From assembly GCF_901933205.1 (NCBI RefSeq), contig NC_044582.1:14551820-14615819 (forward strand): a stretch of DNA of 64,000 bases, read 5' to 3'. A model generated the notes under the pieces. That model did not search any database, had not been told where the DNA came from, and was given only the letters and a program-made list of their open reading frames with translations. The stretch comes from Camarhynchus parvulus (lineage: Eukaryota > Chordata > Aves > Passeriformes > Thraupidae). Below are positions 31,101 to 42,100 of this stretch, piece by piece. A program made the translations under genes and the position numbers. Position 1 is the stretch's first letter, and each line of letters opens with the position of its first letter.

Positions 31101-32749
31101 CTGCCCAGCGGGGATGGAGATGGGGATGAGCAGCTCCAACATCGCCTGGCTCCCCCCAGTTTAGGGCAGGAAAACCCGCATCCTGCATCAGCCATGGACC
31201 ACTCCGAACCGTCACATTTCCCTTATTTTTCTTAAAAAAAAAAAAAGTCCAAAATCCAAAAAGAAACAGATACTCGCACGGAGTATCGCACTTTTCGCTA
31301 GCACATGGTGCTTTTATAGAGAGCATTAAACCAATAAAGAAGTGAGTTATCAATTCTCTGTGCAAAAAATGAACATTTACGATCCCACTAAGCCTGAAAA
31401 ACGTGCTTTATCCTTGTGCTTCTAAACTGAAATAGGTAATTTTAAGTAATTTTTAATAATTAGAAACAGTATTACTCTAAAAACAAAAGTACTTGCAATA
31501 GCTTCAAAGTCTTCTTTTTACACTAGCTAGGGAGAGGCAAAAAGCCTTAATGCTGCATTTTCAAATACAACAGCCGTCATTTAACCAACTCTTGGTTAGT
31601 TTCAGTATACAAAGTTACAAATCGTATTCTACGTGTCTAAAAGTTCAACAGCCCACGAGTCCGTAGCAGAAGATTTATACGTGCTCTTACTTCACCAATA
31701 AAATTTGAACTGAACACAAGACGCTCCAAAACCTGCTCCATTTGAAAACGGCACTCCTGGGTATTAGCACTCCAGAAAAAAACACCTAACAATAAATTTG
31801 TTCTGTCTGGGTTATTAACGCCCTTCCCTGCCCAAACAAAGATACACTGTCCTATTTTAAGAGGTGCATGGGAATGCTGGAATTATTAAAAGCTTGCTCT
31901 GAAAGGTGAGGGAGAGATCCTTCAGAGCAACAGGTGAATGGGATGAGTCAGGGCTTTAATGCAGAGGCCACACATTCCTCTCAATACGAGACACGATAAT
32001 TTAATGTAAAACAAGGCATTTCTGCAGCTAAAAGTGAATACCACCAGGAGAACCCGACAAACCTCTAATAATTCTTTTCAATAAGGAGCTGGATCATCTC
32101 CAGCAACACTTCAGTGGCTGTCCTCTCTCCTGGCCGGGCTGAGCAGTATCTATTACAATCAGGGGTTTCAGAGATTCGATAATTTATGCATCTGTTCAAA
32201 CAGCAGAAAGGCCCCGCAACAGAAGCGCTGTTTCCCTCCCCCTTTCTGGACACTGATTCCCCGAAGTTAACTAACAGTTCAGGACACTTATTTTTACAAG
32301 TTTGTGAGCACACACACATACTCTCAGTCCTCCTGGACTGTTAAACCACTCGGACTGTCCATGCTGAGCACACTTTTCCCCCCGAATCTCCTGAGCATCA
32401 AGTGTCCGATGTTTTATTTCAGCTTCACGAGCAGCGGTCACACAATGGGCTACGCTTCCCGGGAAAAGGCAGGGACACCGTCCTGCGCTTGGAGACCAAC
32501 CTGAGCACTTTAAACCACCCTTCCAGGGATAAAAAATATCTCAGGGTGCTGCAGCAAGCACCAGGTGCGGGGCTCTGAGCTCACTGCCGCTCCGGACACA
32601 CGATACAGCGCAGCTGAATGACTTCGCTACACAGCAAGCACGGAGGGAGCGCAGCCAGCCTCGGCTGGAAAACACCTGGGTTTTACCGAAACTCCCCAGA
32701 AACCCTCGCCTCCCTTTCCTTCCCCGAATTTCACAGCCTAAAAAGTTGG
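31101..32749. other. Proximal intron 1 between the GATA block and the CpG island
   Basis: AT-rich high-complexity sequence with occasional CG dinucleotides, such as ACGTG, TCGTA and CGATAA types, and GATA-like motifs (for example CGATAATTTA near 32000 and 32180). It may contain further regulatory sequence, but nothing is sharp enough to delimit. Confidence 0.35.
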
Positions 32750-32842
32750 CAGCGTTAAAAGCCAGCATTAAGAGAGCGGGCGCGGCCGCGGCGCTGGGGT
32801 CCGGATTGGGGCGCGCCCCGCTCCGCAGCCCCGGGACGGCGC

Positions 32843-32875
32843 GGACGGACGGACGGACAGATGGATGGATGGACG
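32843..32875. repeat. GGAC/GATG tetranucleotide repeat in the CpG island
   Basis: Four GGAC units pass into three GATG units in intron 1, about 400 bases downstream of the exon 1 donor. This is a simple sequence repeat. Confidence 0.9.
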
Positions 32876-33275
32876 ATGCCCTAATAAGGATTCGGAAGCC
32901 CAAGCTGGCCGTAATCTCCAGCAGATCCCATCGCTGAGAGACCAAACCCGCTCCCGGCTCCCTTTCCTCCGGGACACCGGAGGCCAGCCCCGAAGGGACC
33001 GAGGTACGGGGAGCCGCAGCTTTCCACCCGGGACCAGCGTCGCACCGCCGCCTGCATCTCCCCATCCCCGCCCCGGTGGGTGCCAGAGGGGTCACCGGAC
33101 CACGGAACAAATTCCGCACCGCGCAGCCCAGTTGTTTAAGCTTCACTTAAACAAATAACCCGGAGTTCGCGGGGATTTCTGTTTAAAGTTCTCCTGCCTT
33201 GACAACAAGCCAGAGAGCGCTGGTTTGGCTGCCCGAACCCCCCGCCCCGTTCCCGCGGGTGTCCCCGGTACTCAC

Positions 33276-33445
33276 ACGTGCCGCGGCCAGTGGGGCAGGT
33301 CCCGGGGCAGGGCGGGCAGTGCCAGCCCGCCGCAGCTCAGCGTGTCCCCGCCGCAGGCGCAGCCCGCGGGGCAGCCGGCGGCGGCCGAGCGCAGCAGCCC
33401 CAGCAGCAGCAGCGCCGCCGCCGCCGCCCGTGACGGCAGCGCCAT
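33276..33445 (-). CDS. LRIG1: LRIG-family (probably LRIG1) first coding exon, partial gene
   Basis: This exon encodes the N-terminus of a leucine-rich-repeat and immunoglobulin-like transmembrane protein. LRIG1 is known as a cell-surface negative regulator of receptor tyrosine kinases such as the EGF receptor. The 56 complete codons show a signal peptide (Ala run at residues 7-11, Leu run at 12-15, likely cleavage near the SAAAG at 20-24). An LRRNT cysteine pattern C-x3-C-x-C-x6-C follows at residues 25, 29, 31 and 38, then LALPALPRDLPHW, which leads into the first repeat. The double glycine after the last cysteine and the LPxDLPxW motif fit LRIG1 better than my memory of LRIG2 or LRIG3. I chose the ATG at 33445 because it has A at -3 and G at +4; the frame opens upstream only through a TTG. 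The exon ends in phase 2, as usual for LRR exons, at a GTGAGT donor (33275-33270). The remaining exons are not visible here. LRIG family is quite sure; the paralogue is less so. Confidence 0.82.
33399..33430 (-). repeat. Trinucleotide runs (GCG-type)5 (CTG)4 inside the signal-peptide codons
   Basis: On the coding strand five alanine GCG/GCC-type codons run straight into four CTG leucine codons. Together they form the hydrophobic core of the signal peptide (residues 7-15). Such runs can change length by slippage. A gain or loss of a few Ala or Leu codons would probably be tolerated in a signal peptide. Confidence 0.8.
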
Positions 33446-33810
33446 TTTGTATCCGGCACCGGGCAACGTCCGCGGCGGGAGGAGGCGGCGGGTGCGCTCA
33501 GCGCCGCTCCGCCGCCCGCAGCATCGCCTCGGCCGCCGGCCCCGCGGGTGCTACGGCACCGGCATCCACCGGGCACTGCCGGGCGAGTCAAATCCGCGTC
33601 CCCGCCGCGGGAAGCGCCTCCTGCTGCTGTTGCTGCTCCTCCTCCTGCCGCTCCGCGCCGCACGGCTCGGGCTCGGCGGGCGCCGGCCGGTCCCGGTGCG
33701 CTCCCGCGGGGTCGCAGCCGCCGCTGCCGCCCGGCCCGAGCGCCGCTCGCCGCGGACCCACGTTGGCGACACCGCAACATGTAGCCGCGCCGCCCCCCGG
33801 GCGCCCGCCC
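33446..33810 (-). other. Presumed 5' UTR region with two short upstream ORFs
   Basis: This GC-rich stretch lies between the CCAAT cluster and the start codon. On the minus strand it holds two short upstream ORFs: one of eight codons plus stop (ATG at 33524, stop ending at 33498) and one of four codons plus stop (ATG at 33565, stop ending at 33551). Neither overlaps the main start. Whether they are transcribed depends on the unknown start site. The plus-strand segment near 33617-33650 is rich in CTG and CTC triplets. Confidence 0.45.
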
Positions 33811-33947
33811 ATTGGCTGCCGGGCGGCCCCCGCCGCGTCGCCATTGGCCAGGAGCCCCCCCCTCCGCGGCGCTGCGCCGTCCCATTGGTGTCCGCGGCCC
33901 GTCAATCACGGGCTGCGGGGCCCGCCCCCGTCCCACTCCAGGTGTGA
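33811..33947 (-). promoter_or_regulatory. Proximal promoter with three CCAAT boxes, GC boxes and a T-box half site
   Basis: Three ATTGG pentamers on the plus strand (33811-33815, 33843-33847, 33883-33887) read as CCAAT on the transcribed minus strand, 32 and 40 bases apart. Such arrays typically bind NF-Y. GC boxes lie among them (GGGCGG at 33821-33826, CCGCCCC at 33922-33928). Just outside is AGGTGTGA at 33940-33947, a T-box half site whose first bases also form part of an E-box. I see no TATA box. NF-Y arrays usually lie within about 100 bases of the start site, which would put transcription initiation near 33.7-33.8 kb. That placement is inference. Confidence 0.65.
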
Positions 33948-34501
33948 ACGCGGGCGGGCGCCCCCCTCGGCGCTGCCGCTCTTAAAGGGGCCGCGCCCCG
34001 CGCTCGGACCCGCGCTCCCGAACCGTCCCTGCCGTAAATCCCGACAATTGCGGGAGCACCCGGGCCTGGGGGCATCCCTGCACCCCGGACTGTCCTTCTC
34101 GGGACGCCACGAAGCGGCTGTGGGGATACACTCCGCAGGGACACGCGTGTCCCGCCACGACCCCGGGGCAGGAGCGGGTCAGTTCTTGAGGCGCGCTCCA
34201 GAGCTCACCTGAGCACGGCTGCGGATCCCAAATGTGCCCGTAGGTGGGGGAACCCAGCGCGGGGCCGATGGAGAGGGCACCGAGCCCGCAGCGGGTCCGA
34301 GCCTGACCCAGGGGGCTGCACCCGGAGCATCGCGGGCACGGCTCGTGTCGGAGCATCCCTGCGCTCCCAGCACCGCACCGAGAGGCGCTCCCGAGCCCGC
34401 TGGAGAGCATCCAAGTGCCCTGGGTCAGGTTTGGATGTGGCCCAGCACAGCATTTAGGGAAGGAAGCTCTTGGAGTGCTCAGCGCACCCGCGGCGGGCGG
34501 G

Positions 34502-34607
34502 AGTGTGATTTAACCCCTTACAGCAGGATATATCTAAAATATCAGGCCAGTGTGATTTAACCCCTTACAGCAGGAGTTACATGAGGACAAGGGAATATTT
34601 TAGATAT
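34502..34607. repeat. Nested direct and inverted repeat just upstream of the CpG island
   Basis: A 27-base sequence occurs twice without change (34502-34528 and 34549-34575), starting AGTGTGATTTAACCCC. After each copy is one arm of a 13-base perfect inverted repeat: ATATCTAAAATAT at 34530-34542 and its reverse complement ATATTTTAGATAT at 34595-34607. I do not recognise a transposon family. It may be a local duplication in which one flank was inverted. Confidence 0.9.
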
Positions 34608-36332
34608 CACAGGGGAATCCTGCTTCTACTACCTTTGATTAAATTTGCAATCTTCTAGTGCAGATCCCTCCTGCATGCAGGGACAGAGCCGTATTTCCTT
34701 CCTGTGACAGAACGGGGCATTGCACTGCAGGATGCTCCAATCATGCTGCTCATCTCTTCCCAAAATACCCAGGGCAATGGCATTTCAGGCTGTTCAGAGT
34801 GGGACCTAAGCTGTACAAACTCATGAAAGGCATCAAAGCTGGATTGCTGTCATTAGAGAGTAGGTTCAGCTAGGCAAAATAAACAGGTATGAAGTTGAAT
34901 TTGCTGGTATCCCAACCAAAGAAACTCCATTTGGCCCACAGGTTGTGAAAGCCTCATGTCAAAGCCTCAGTGTCTCTTCCCCATGCGGGATGTGGAGTTT
35001 TGGCAGCTCCATGGGTATGATGAGGAGGATGAAGGTTCTCCATACCCATCAGTAAGAACCAGCAAGAGAAGGCAGCACACTGGAGCCTTATCAGCAACTG
35101 ACAGAAGAGGAAGGCAGGTGACAAGCCAGCCTTTGGACTGATGAGCAATCTGGCTTTGGAATGCCTGGGCTTCAGCATTCCTGCCTCTAGTCCCAAAACT
35201 GAGCAAAAATCTTGCCAGGTCTTTCTCGACCATCAGCATCAGCGCTCAGGGTGATGAAATGCTGCCTTGATCGTGTGAGGGAAGGTGTGAGAGGAAACAC
35301 ATTTTTGGGAAGCTGTCACTCTGGGTGAGGACATTCTCACCCCCTGCCTATTCTCCTTTTCTTCTAGATTTCTTACATAGAGGTCAGTGGAACCATGAAT
35401 TGTATTTGACACAATGCACAGGGATTTTTTTAGCTTCTCAGCCAGATGCCTGACACAGACAGCAGTCAAGTCTTCTGCTGGACCCAAAAGCACTTTTATG
35501 GAGAGGATTTCTCCTGCTCAGTAGGGATGGTATCACAAATAAGAGACCTTTAGCTTCCTTGAAAGTGATTTCAGATTTGACAACCAGGCCTTTTAATTAA
35601 CTTCAACATTCCATGTCAATATTTTCCAATATTAAGGCAAGAGGTTTCTCATGGGGGGAGAGAGGGATCCAAAATAGATAACCTTAGTAAAAAAGAAAGC
35701 TAGAAGCAAATCTGCTGGAACCTGGGTCCAATCACCTCAGATGTGCACAAGATATCCTTGCACAGGGAAAAGGGCAGATGGAAGGAATGAGGCTCTTCCC
35801 AGTTGTGCTCTCCCTCATCCCCAAGTCAATGCCTGTACAGCCTGTGTGCAGCATGGAGGATGTTTCTTCCTCAAACCTCATTAAATCTAATTAAATAGCT
35901 TATAAAAGTATTTATGAAAACAAATTTTAAAATGGCAGAGGCGTGCCAACACGGAAGATACTTATAATTCTGCCGGTGTCTTTTTGTGGATTTGGAGTTG
36001 GTTCAGAAGTGCACACTTGGAAGGTAATTGCTGACAGCATGCAGAATCCATCAAGCTATAATTAACACTCTACTATTATTCTAATTGCTTCACTGAAGCT
36101 TCTGTGTTTTTTAATTGTAGAGCAATTTGCCAATAGAGAATTTAATTGCAATACATATTTTATACATTTTGGGACAAAGTACCCTTATTTCCACTTCAGC
36201 AAAAATGTTCCTCAGTTTTTAATAGCTTGCTTTATTAATTTCTGGGATTTTTCAGGGTTTTTTTTCTCTATACAGGAATTTGATTGCAACCTCTTGTGAA
36301 ATTAGCAATGATATAATATCCAGGAGTGCCTG
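34608..36332. other. Upstream flank, first part
   Basis: No gene or named repeat. From about 35880 to 36300 the sequence is strongly AT-rich with many ATTA/TAAT cores, which could be a conserved element or simply AT-rich DNA. Confidence 0.4.
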
Positions 36333-36553
36333 GAGGCTTCAGTTTGGATCATGACTCTATTAAGCTAGGAACTGTACATACATGTATCAGACACAGCCCT
36401 GAGGAGCTTGAAATCTAAACAGAGAAGACAAACTGAGGTGAGAACAGCAGCATTATCCTGCTTTACAGCTGGGGAAGCAGCCCCAGATGATTCACCTGGG
36501 GTGACCCCACGCTCCTGGGGCACAGCCAGGAACTCACACAGGCCCCAGGCTCA
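36333..36553 (+). mobile_element. Ancient MIR-type SINE, plus strand
   Basis: Amniote MIR landmarks appear in order on the plus strand: a GGATCATGACTCTATTAAGC segment, CTAGGAACTGTACATACA, CAGACACAGCCCTGAGGAGC, TTGAAATCTAAACAGAGAAG with ACAAACTGAGGTG, and GCATTATCCTGCTTTACAG with CTGGGGAAGCAG. It ends in GGCACAGCCAGGAACTCACA. The copy is fairly long for such an old element and lies about 2 kb outside the CpG island. Confidence 0.75.
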
Positions 36554-37277
36554 GGGCACCCTTCATCTCCAGCATGAGCTGAGTTTCTGTCTCCTGGTTC
36601 CTGCAGAAGCAGCTCTCTCTCTCTCTGGTTTGATTTGAAAGCTAGACCTTCCCATTAACTTCTAACCGCCCAGGATCTACAGTTGCCTTTCACAGATGTC
36701 TTGGCTTTCAGAGCAAGACCCAGCACTGAGGAGGAGCCCTGGTGATTGCAGAGCACCCCAGAGGTGTCACACTGCATGGGCAGCAATGGCAGTGCTGTCA
36801 GGCTTTGGGAAGGCTGCATTTGACTTCTCCTGGGGCAGGATGAAGGTTGGAGGCAGCAAAATAGAAAAGGATGGACCTTTGTTCTTTTTGACCATCATTG
36901 CACCTGACATCTTTCATTCACTCCTCCATTTATTTCTATTTGCAGGGCTACAAATCCATCTGCAACAACATTTGTCTTCTTCTAATAACTTTCATGATGG
37001 CTGTACACCCAACATCAATGGTGCTGAGGTTTGCAAAATGACTGCCATGGCTTCAGTCCCTTGTGTTGTCAGTGTGGGTGCACTGAGGCTCCAATCAATA
37101 TTATCATAATGCCAAATGCTTAAAAAGTTTTCAGCAGGTGTGTTGTGGAGACAGTGTACAGAGTCACAGTGATTATTCAGCACAGCAACAGCCACATTAA
37201 CACATCTCCAGCAGTGGCCTTTGGTATCAGCTGCTCATGATTTGGCTCATGCCATCCCAGCTGCAAGAGATGGTTTC

Positions 37278-37346
37278 TCTGGTGTAACCAGATCAACCAC
37301 AGCATCAGCATTCCAGAGGTTTATTAGCTGTTCTGGTTACACCAGA
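37278..37346. repeat. Perfect 15-bp inverted repeat
   Basis: TCTGGTGTAACCAGA (37278-37292) and its exact reverse complement TCTGGTTACACCAGA (37332-37346) are separated by 39 bases. Each arm is itself a near palindrome (TCTGG ... CCAGA). The arms do not extend outward. This could be a short remnant with terminal inverted repeats or a pair of binding sites; I cannot tell which. Confidence 0.85.
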
Positions 37347-39100
37347 CCTGCAAGGACAATTTTATGGCTTGTTGGCACCCAAAGCTGGTGTCTTGTCTCT
37401 CTTGGATGCCAACCCCACTCCTCAGAGCTTGTTTTGTTGGTACAAGCTGCATGACGTGATGCACAAGTGCCTGGAAGCAATGACTGGTGATAACATCACT
37501 CCTCACTGCTGAAATGGGGGAAGGCAATTCAGCTGAGCAGGAGGCAGAATATGACAGTGAGAATTAAAGGAAGAGATGATCAAGTGAAGCTTCAGTACAG
37601 GGTCACTAACAGTGCTGACATGAAAGTTTACCTTGGCCTCAAACTCTGAGATTTACCTTGCAATGACACAGAAACCTTTTCTTCTCTTGAAATGAGAGGC
37701 TGGTGCTTGAACTCTGGTCCTCCAGGAACACAAGGTCTTTGATCAAGAGCAGATCATGCTTCCTTAATGTGAAAGTTCACTCGAGTAGCTGCTGTCATTT
37801 CATTTTTCACAGGCAATGAGTTAAATTGCTTTCTGAGCCCAGGACTGACACAGGCAGTTAGTAAAAAACAGTGCAAATAAGTAGATCCAATTAACCACAT
37901 CCAAGTTCTGTCACAACTTTGCCACCTCTGATTCTTTTTTATCCCATACTGAAGGGCTTCTCATAAAAATTGTTGTATAAATGTGTGTGTGTTTATCTCA
38001 TCTCTCTAAAAGCAGACTATCAAAACAGCATGAGAGCAGTTTCTTGTCAAGAAAGGAGAGAGAGACAGCACTAGAATATTGCCTGCCATTTGGATGGGCA
38101 AAATATATGATAAGAGTGAGGGTTTGAATGTAAACCTGTAGTACTCAAATCTGGAGATTACACTTAAAAGCTTTTTTCTTTTTTTTTTTTTCTTTTGGTA
38201 GACAAGGCAATGGACTGAGTCCAAGTGCAGGAAGAAAGCTGGTAGACCTGAAGTCTGAGCACTGTCTGCTTGGATCACACACTTCAGCACAACATTACAC
38301 TAATCCTGCTTGAGCTCCAAAACCCAGAGGTTTCCCCAAGCCCAGGGAAAGGTTTGGCCCCATGTGTGAGCTGGCAGGGTTTGGGCTTTGCTCTTCAGAT
38401 CTGGGCTTGGACTCAGATCTGTGCCAAGCCTCCAACAGCAAGAGCAGAGCTGTTCCCAGCAGTGTTTGTGCCATGAGGAGCTCTATTAGCTGGCATAATA
38501 ACCATAATTACATGGTGCAACTTCTGCTCCTTGCTCTCACCTCTAGGCTGAGAGAGAAGCATGAAGTTCCTGCAGCCACAGAGGAGGAATGTGTTAGATG
38601 AAAAGATACAAGTGGAGCAAGGAAGACTGGAATCCTGCTGCAGATAAAATTGGAGTCACCTGCCTCTGCTCAAAGAAAAATAGAAAAGAAAATTAGAAAT
38701 ATTGGAGGAGTTTAATCCCTTTCAGATAGGGATGCTTTAATCAAGGCTAATTATTCGCTCTGGATAAGCCTCTAGAAAGGGCTAGGGATTCATGTGCAGC
38801 TGAAAAACAGCAGGTGCTTTATTTTACTGTAAGTTCTTGCCTCTATGTAAGGGGGAAACTGAGTCACAAGCTTGAAAGTAGTGGGCTCCAAAGGGTTTCA
38901 ACAGTAAAGCTTGTATTTCCTTGCTGATTGCTGTTGTCTTGACTTCCAGTGACTTTCATGACAAAAAAGAGGTAACTCATCCTGCCCCAAAACAACCCTG
39001 ACCTCTCTGTGGGCTCAGATAAGGAAAAACCCACATGGAGTAAATGCAGGGTGTCTGCTGAAAAAAAAAACCCACTGCCAAGCCCAGTAGTTATGTTAAT

Positions 39101-39141
39101 AATTAATAAACATATTCAAATATAGAATTAATAAACATATT
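39101..39141. repeat. Tandem repeat of a 25-bp AT-rich unit
   Basis: AATTAATAAACATATT occurs at 39101 and 39126. The unit carries homeodomain-like (AATTAAT) and forkhead-like (ATAAACA) motifs, but its simple composition makes function uncertain. Confidence 0.85.
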
Positions 39142-42100
39142 TATTTACTAGCTCACTGTCCAGTCTTTATTCTGCAGCTGAAGGGCACCATCAGCAGGGG
39201 TGGTCTCTGCCTGGCAGGGTTTCCAAGGCAAGCTCAGCTGAGGGTTGCACAAGCTGGGGCTGCTCTCAGAGGTCCAGATCCCATATAACAATCAAAGGAA
39301 GATGATTGCAGAATGTCCACAGCAGCCAGGCTCTGGGAGCAGCTGGCAAGCAAGCACTGCCTTTACAGGTCAGAGCTAGTTTTTCCCAACTTATGTCCTT
39401 GATCTTTATCCATGCTGGAAGTGGGGCAAGATACCTTGTGACAACTTTTATTGGGACTCAATTACTGCCTCTGTGATTACTATGGGCTGTTACTACCAAG
39501 CTGTCTTTTGTTGCTTCATCTGGCTGGAAGATATTAAGATTTGTCCACTGCTTCATCATACTTTGATCCCTTGTTTAGGAAAGAAATCTGTTTCCTTGCT
39601 TGAGTGCCTCATTCTTGGCTAGGGATTGAGCTGCAGGCTGATATTTCTGCTTGGCCCTTGAAGCCAGCTATTAACCACACTTCTCATCCTGCTGGTACCA
39701 CCCAGGAGTGCATCAATAGTGCAATACAAATGGCACAGCATCATTATGGGAAGAGCAAAATATGTGGCAGGGCCCTGCTGCGGCTTAGAGGCTCTGAGAA
39801 GAATCTCTCAAAATATCTTAGACATCTGCCATGTGTAAAAATCTCATGATTGTTCTTCAAATTCTTCTGTGGATACATCAGCCTCTCCTCCACTCCTCTC
39901 TTGGTGTCCCTGTTCCAGCACATGTGTTCTTACCAGCAGCCTGTGACACAAGGCTTGTTTTCCTCCACAGTTATCCTATTTGTTCAGTACCTGAGGGATG
40001 ATCCTCTGATTTGAGGCGCCCTAAATCACTCCCACAGTGCAACAGTTGGGATGCCATGGAGGATTATGACTTCATGTGGGAATAAGGAAGAGCAGATGAA
40101 GGCTTAGCAGACACAGATCCCAGTTTATGCCAACACCATAACTAATTAGAAACAGGGGAAGCAATAGATGGAAAATGTCTCAAACTTCTCTCAGAGCCTG
40201 CCATGGCACATGAATGAGTCTCTGGCAGTGCCACACCATCATGCAGTAGCTGGACAGCTTTGTCCACAGCCCAGTGATGGATGTTTGGGATTTGTGCATC
40301 AGCTCAGTGTGTGACACCCATTTCTCAGCACACGCCTGCATCTCCCACAAGATGTGAGTGACCAGGGAAGCTCCACGGATGCAGAACAATTGTTTCCATT
40401 GTATCCCAGGAGGACTGCATTCCTTTGCCCTTAAGGAGGCTGCTCCCATCAGCTCTGCAGGAAGGCACACTGTGATGAAGAGCTCCCTCAGAAATAATGA
40501 GATTGAATCCCCTACCAGCCTGTGATCTGAGGAAGCGCTGTTTGAAGAGGCACAAGCTGCCTTAAGCTACCTGCCACCCAAATTTAAAGAAGAAAATACC
40601 CTCAGTACTGAAACACTCCAGCATGATGTGATTTGTCTCTTGGGTTAGAAGAAACTACATAGAGCTATTAATCTCACACCTCTGCTGCTCCAGAGAGGAG
40701 CTAAATTCAGCTAGGATTTCTTTAGTTCTTTAGCTTTTATGTTTTTCCCCAAGAGGCCTCCATTACTCCCTTCCATCCCACTTGACCAAAGCCTCTCCGT
40801 TCTGGTTACCCTGGACAATATTTTCTTTTGGATGATCCAAAATCAGACCCCTTGAAGGTCAGGGCAGACCAACCAACCTCCTCTCCTCCTCAGAGAACTG
40901 TGGCAGCATCATCTGCTCCTGGGGCACTGAGAGGGAGCTCTCCCCGGGCACAGCTTAGGGGACAGGCAGTGTCCAATAGAACCCCCAGGCAAGAAGGTGT
41001 AAGAAGAAAACAAAAAATGCCATTCTTACCTTCCACTTATGATGAGGTTTTTGCAGTTACTGACTCCACAGTAACAAAGCAATAAGTAGCTATGTACCTG
41101 GGCACAGGCTTGCTGAGAGGGGGAAGGGGAGCTGAACCCCTTCCCTTCTCCCACATTGCCACCACCTGATGCTGCACAAGCCCTTAGCTACACAAACCAT
41201 CCCTCTGAACTGGGGCTGGCTGCAGCAGAGATGATCTGTGCTCTCTCCAGCATTTATGGGGTGCAGGGTGTGTTTGCTTGGGTCCCTGGATGGGCTACAC
41301 CTGTTGGGAGAAAGCCAGCTGTGGGCTATTAACCTCCCAGGCACCACCTGCACCGCCCCAAGCCTTTATCCTTCCAGGGAGCCCTGAGGCTGAAGTGGCA
41401 GGTGCTGTCTTTTTTTCCTTCCATTTTCTGGCTATTTTGCCAGAAATACCAGGGCTATGCTTCAGGTGCCTTTTTGCTTTTAGCCCTTGGACTTGTCCTT
41501 TTTTTGGGAGCAGGGAATGCATCTGGGGTGTGCTGGATATTTTTGAGTGCATGGTGAAGCCTTGTGATACTTAGAATATCTGTCACGGTCCCAAGATACA
41601 ACATGAGGGGTAAGTGAAAGAGATTTCTTTCTCTTGTTAAATGCTATTTTATCAAGTGCTATCTTGTTTTGGGCTGTTTAGCTACAGTTTAGCTAATTAT
41701 TGCTGAATGGTGTTGTTTGAAGTGGTGCCTCTGCGTGAGGTGTTTCCTTGGGACTTCAGGTGCCTTCTGTGCTTCTGTACAGAGCCCACGCTTGGATGTG
41801 GTCAGGAGGGGTTGCTGCTTCTAGAGGGGGACCATTTTCAGATTGGTTCCATCAGGACTGATGGTTTTCTTTGGCTCTTTGGCTGAGGGCTTTGAGGCTT
41901 GGGCGGTAGTTGTCCCAAATATCTTCCTCTGGCAGAGAGCAAGGCAGACAGGAGTTGTGTGTACCACGGTACTCGTAGGCAGTGCCGAGCGTCACCTGGC
42001 TCATCTCTGAGATACCCAGGTTGTGTAGGCTGGGACAGCTTCCTTACACATGGCAGCCTCCAGGTGACTGAATCCTCCCCCAGATCATCCATGATTTGTT

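Larger units (their letters stand above)
32750..34430. promoter_or_regulatory. CpG island over the LRIG1 promoter and exon 1
   Basis: CG dinucleotides become dense at about 32.75 kb, peak between 33.2 and 34.1 kb and thin out after about 34.4 kb. Elsewhere in the window CG is rare. The island covers the start of intron 1, exon 1, the presumed 5' UTR and the proximal promoter. This is the usual setting of a broad, TATA-less vertebrate promoter. Long open frames on both strands here, including one of 337 codons on the plus strand at 33199-34212, come from high GC and lack of stops, not from genes. Confidence 0.92.

Noticed and set aside
33446..33466. Upstream start for the LRIG exon at 33466
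   Set aside because: The codon there is TTG, not ATG; the ATG at 33445 has a strong Kozak context and leads directly into the signal peptide.
33199..34212. 337-codon plus-strand open frame in the CpG island
   Set aside because: Low-complexity Ala/Pro/Arg/Ser composition from GC-rich DNA, no family signature, and it overlaps the promoter and exon of the minus-strand gene.
38815..38895. MIR-like GGGGGAAACTGAGTCAC segment
   Set aside because: Only a short match around a common motif; flanks do not continue the consensus.
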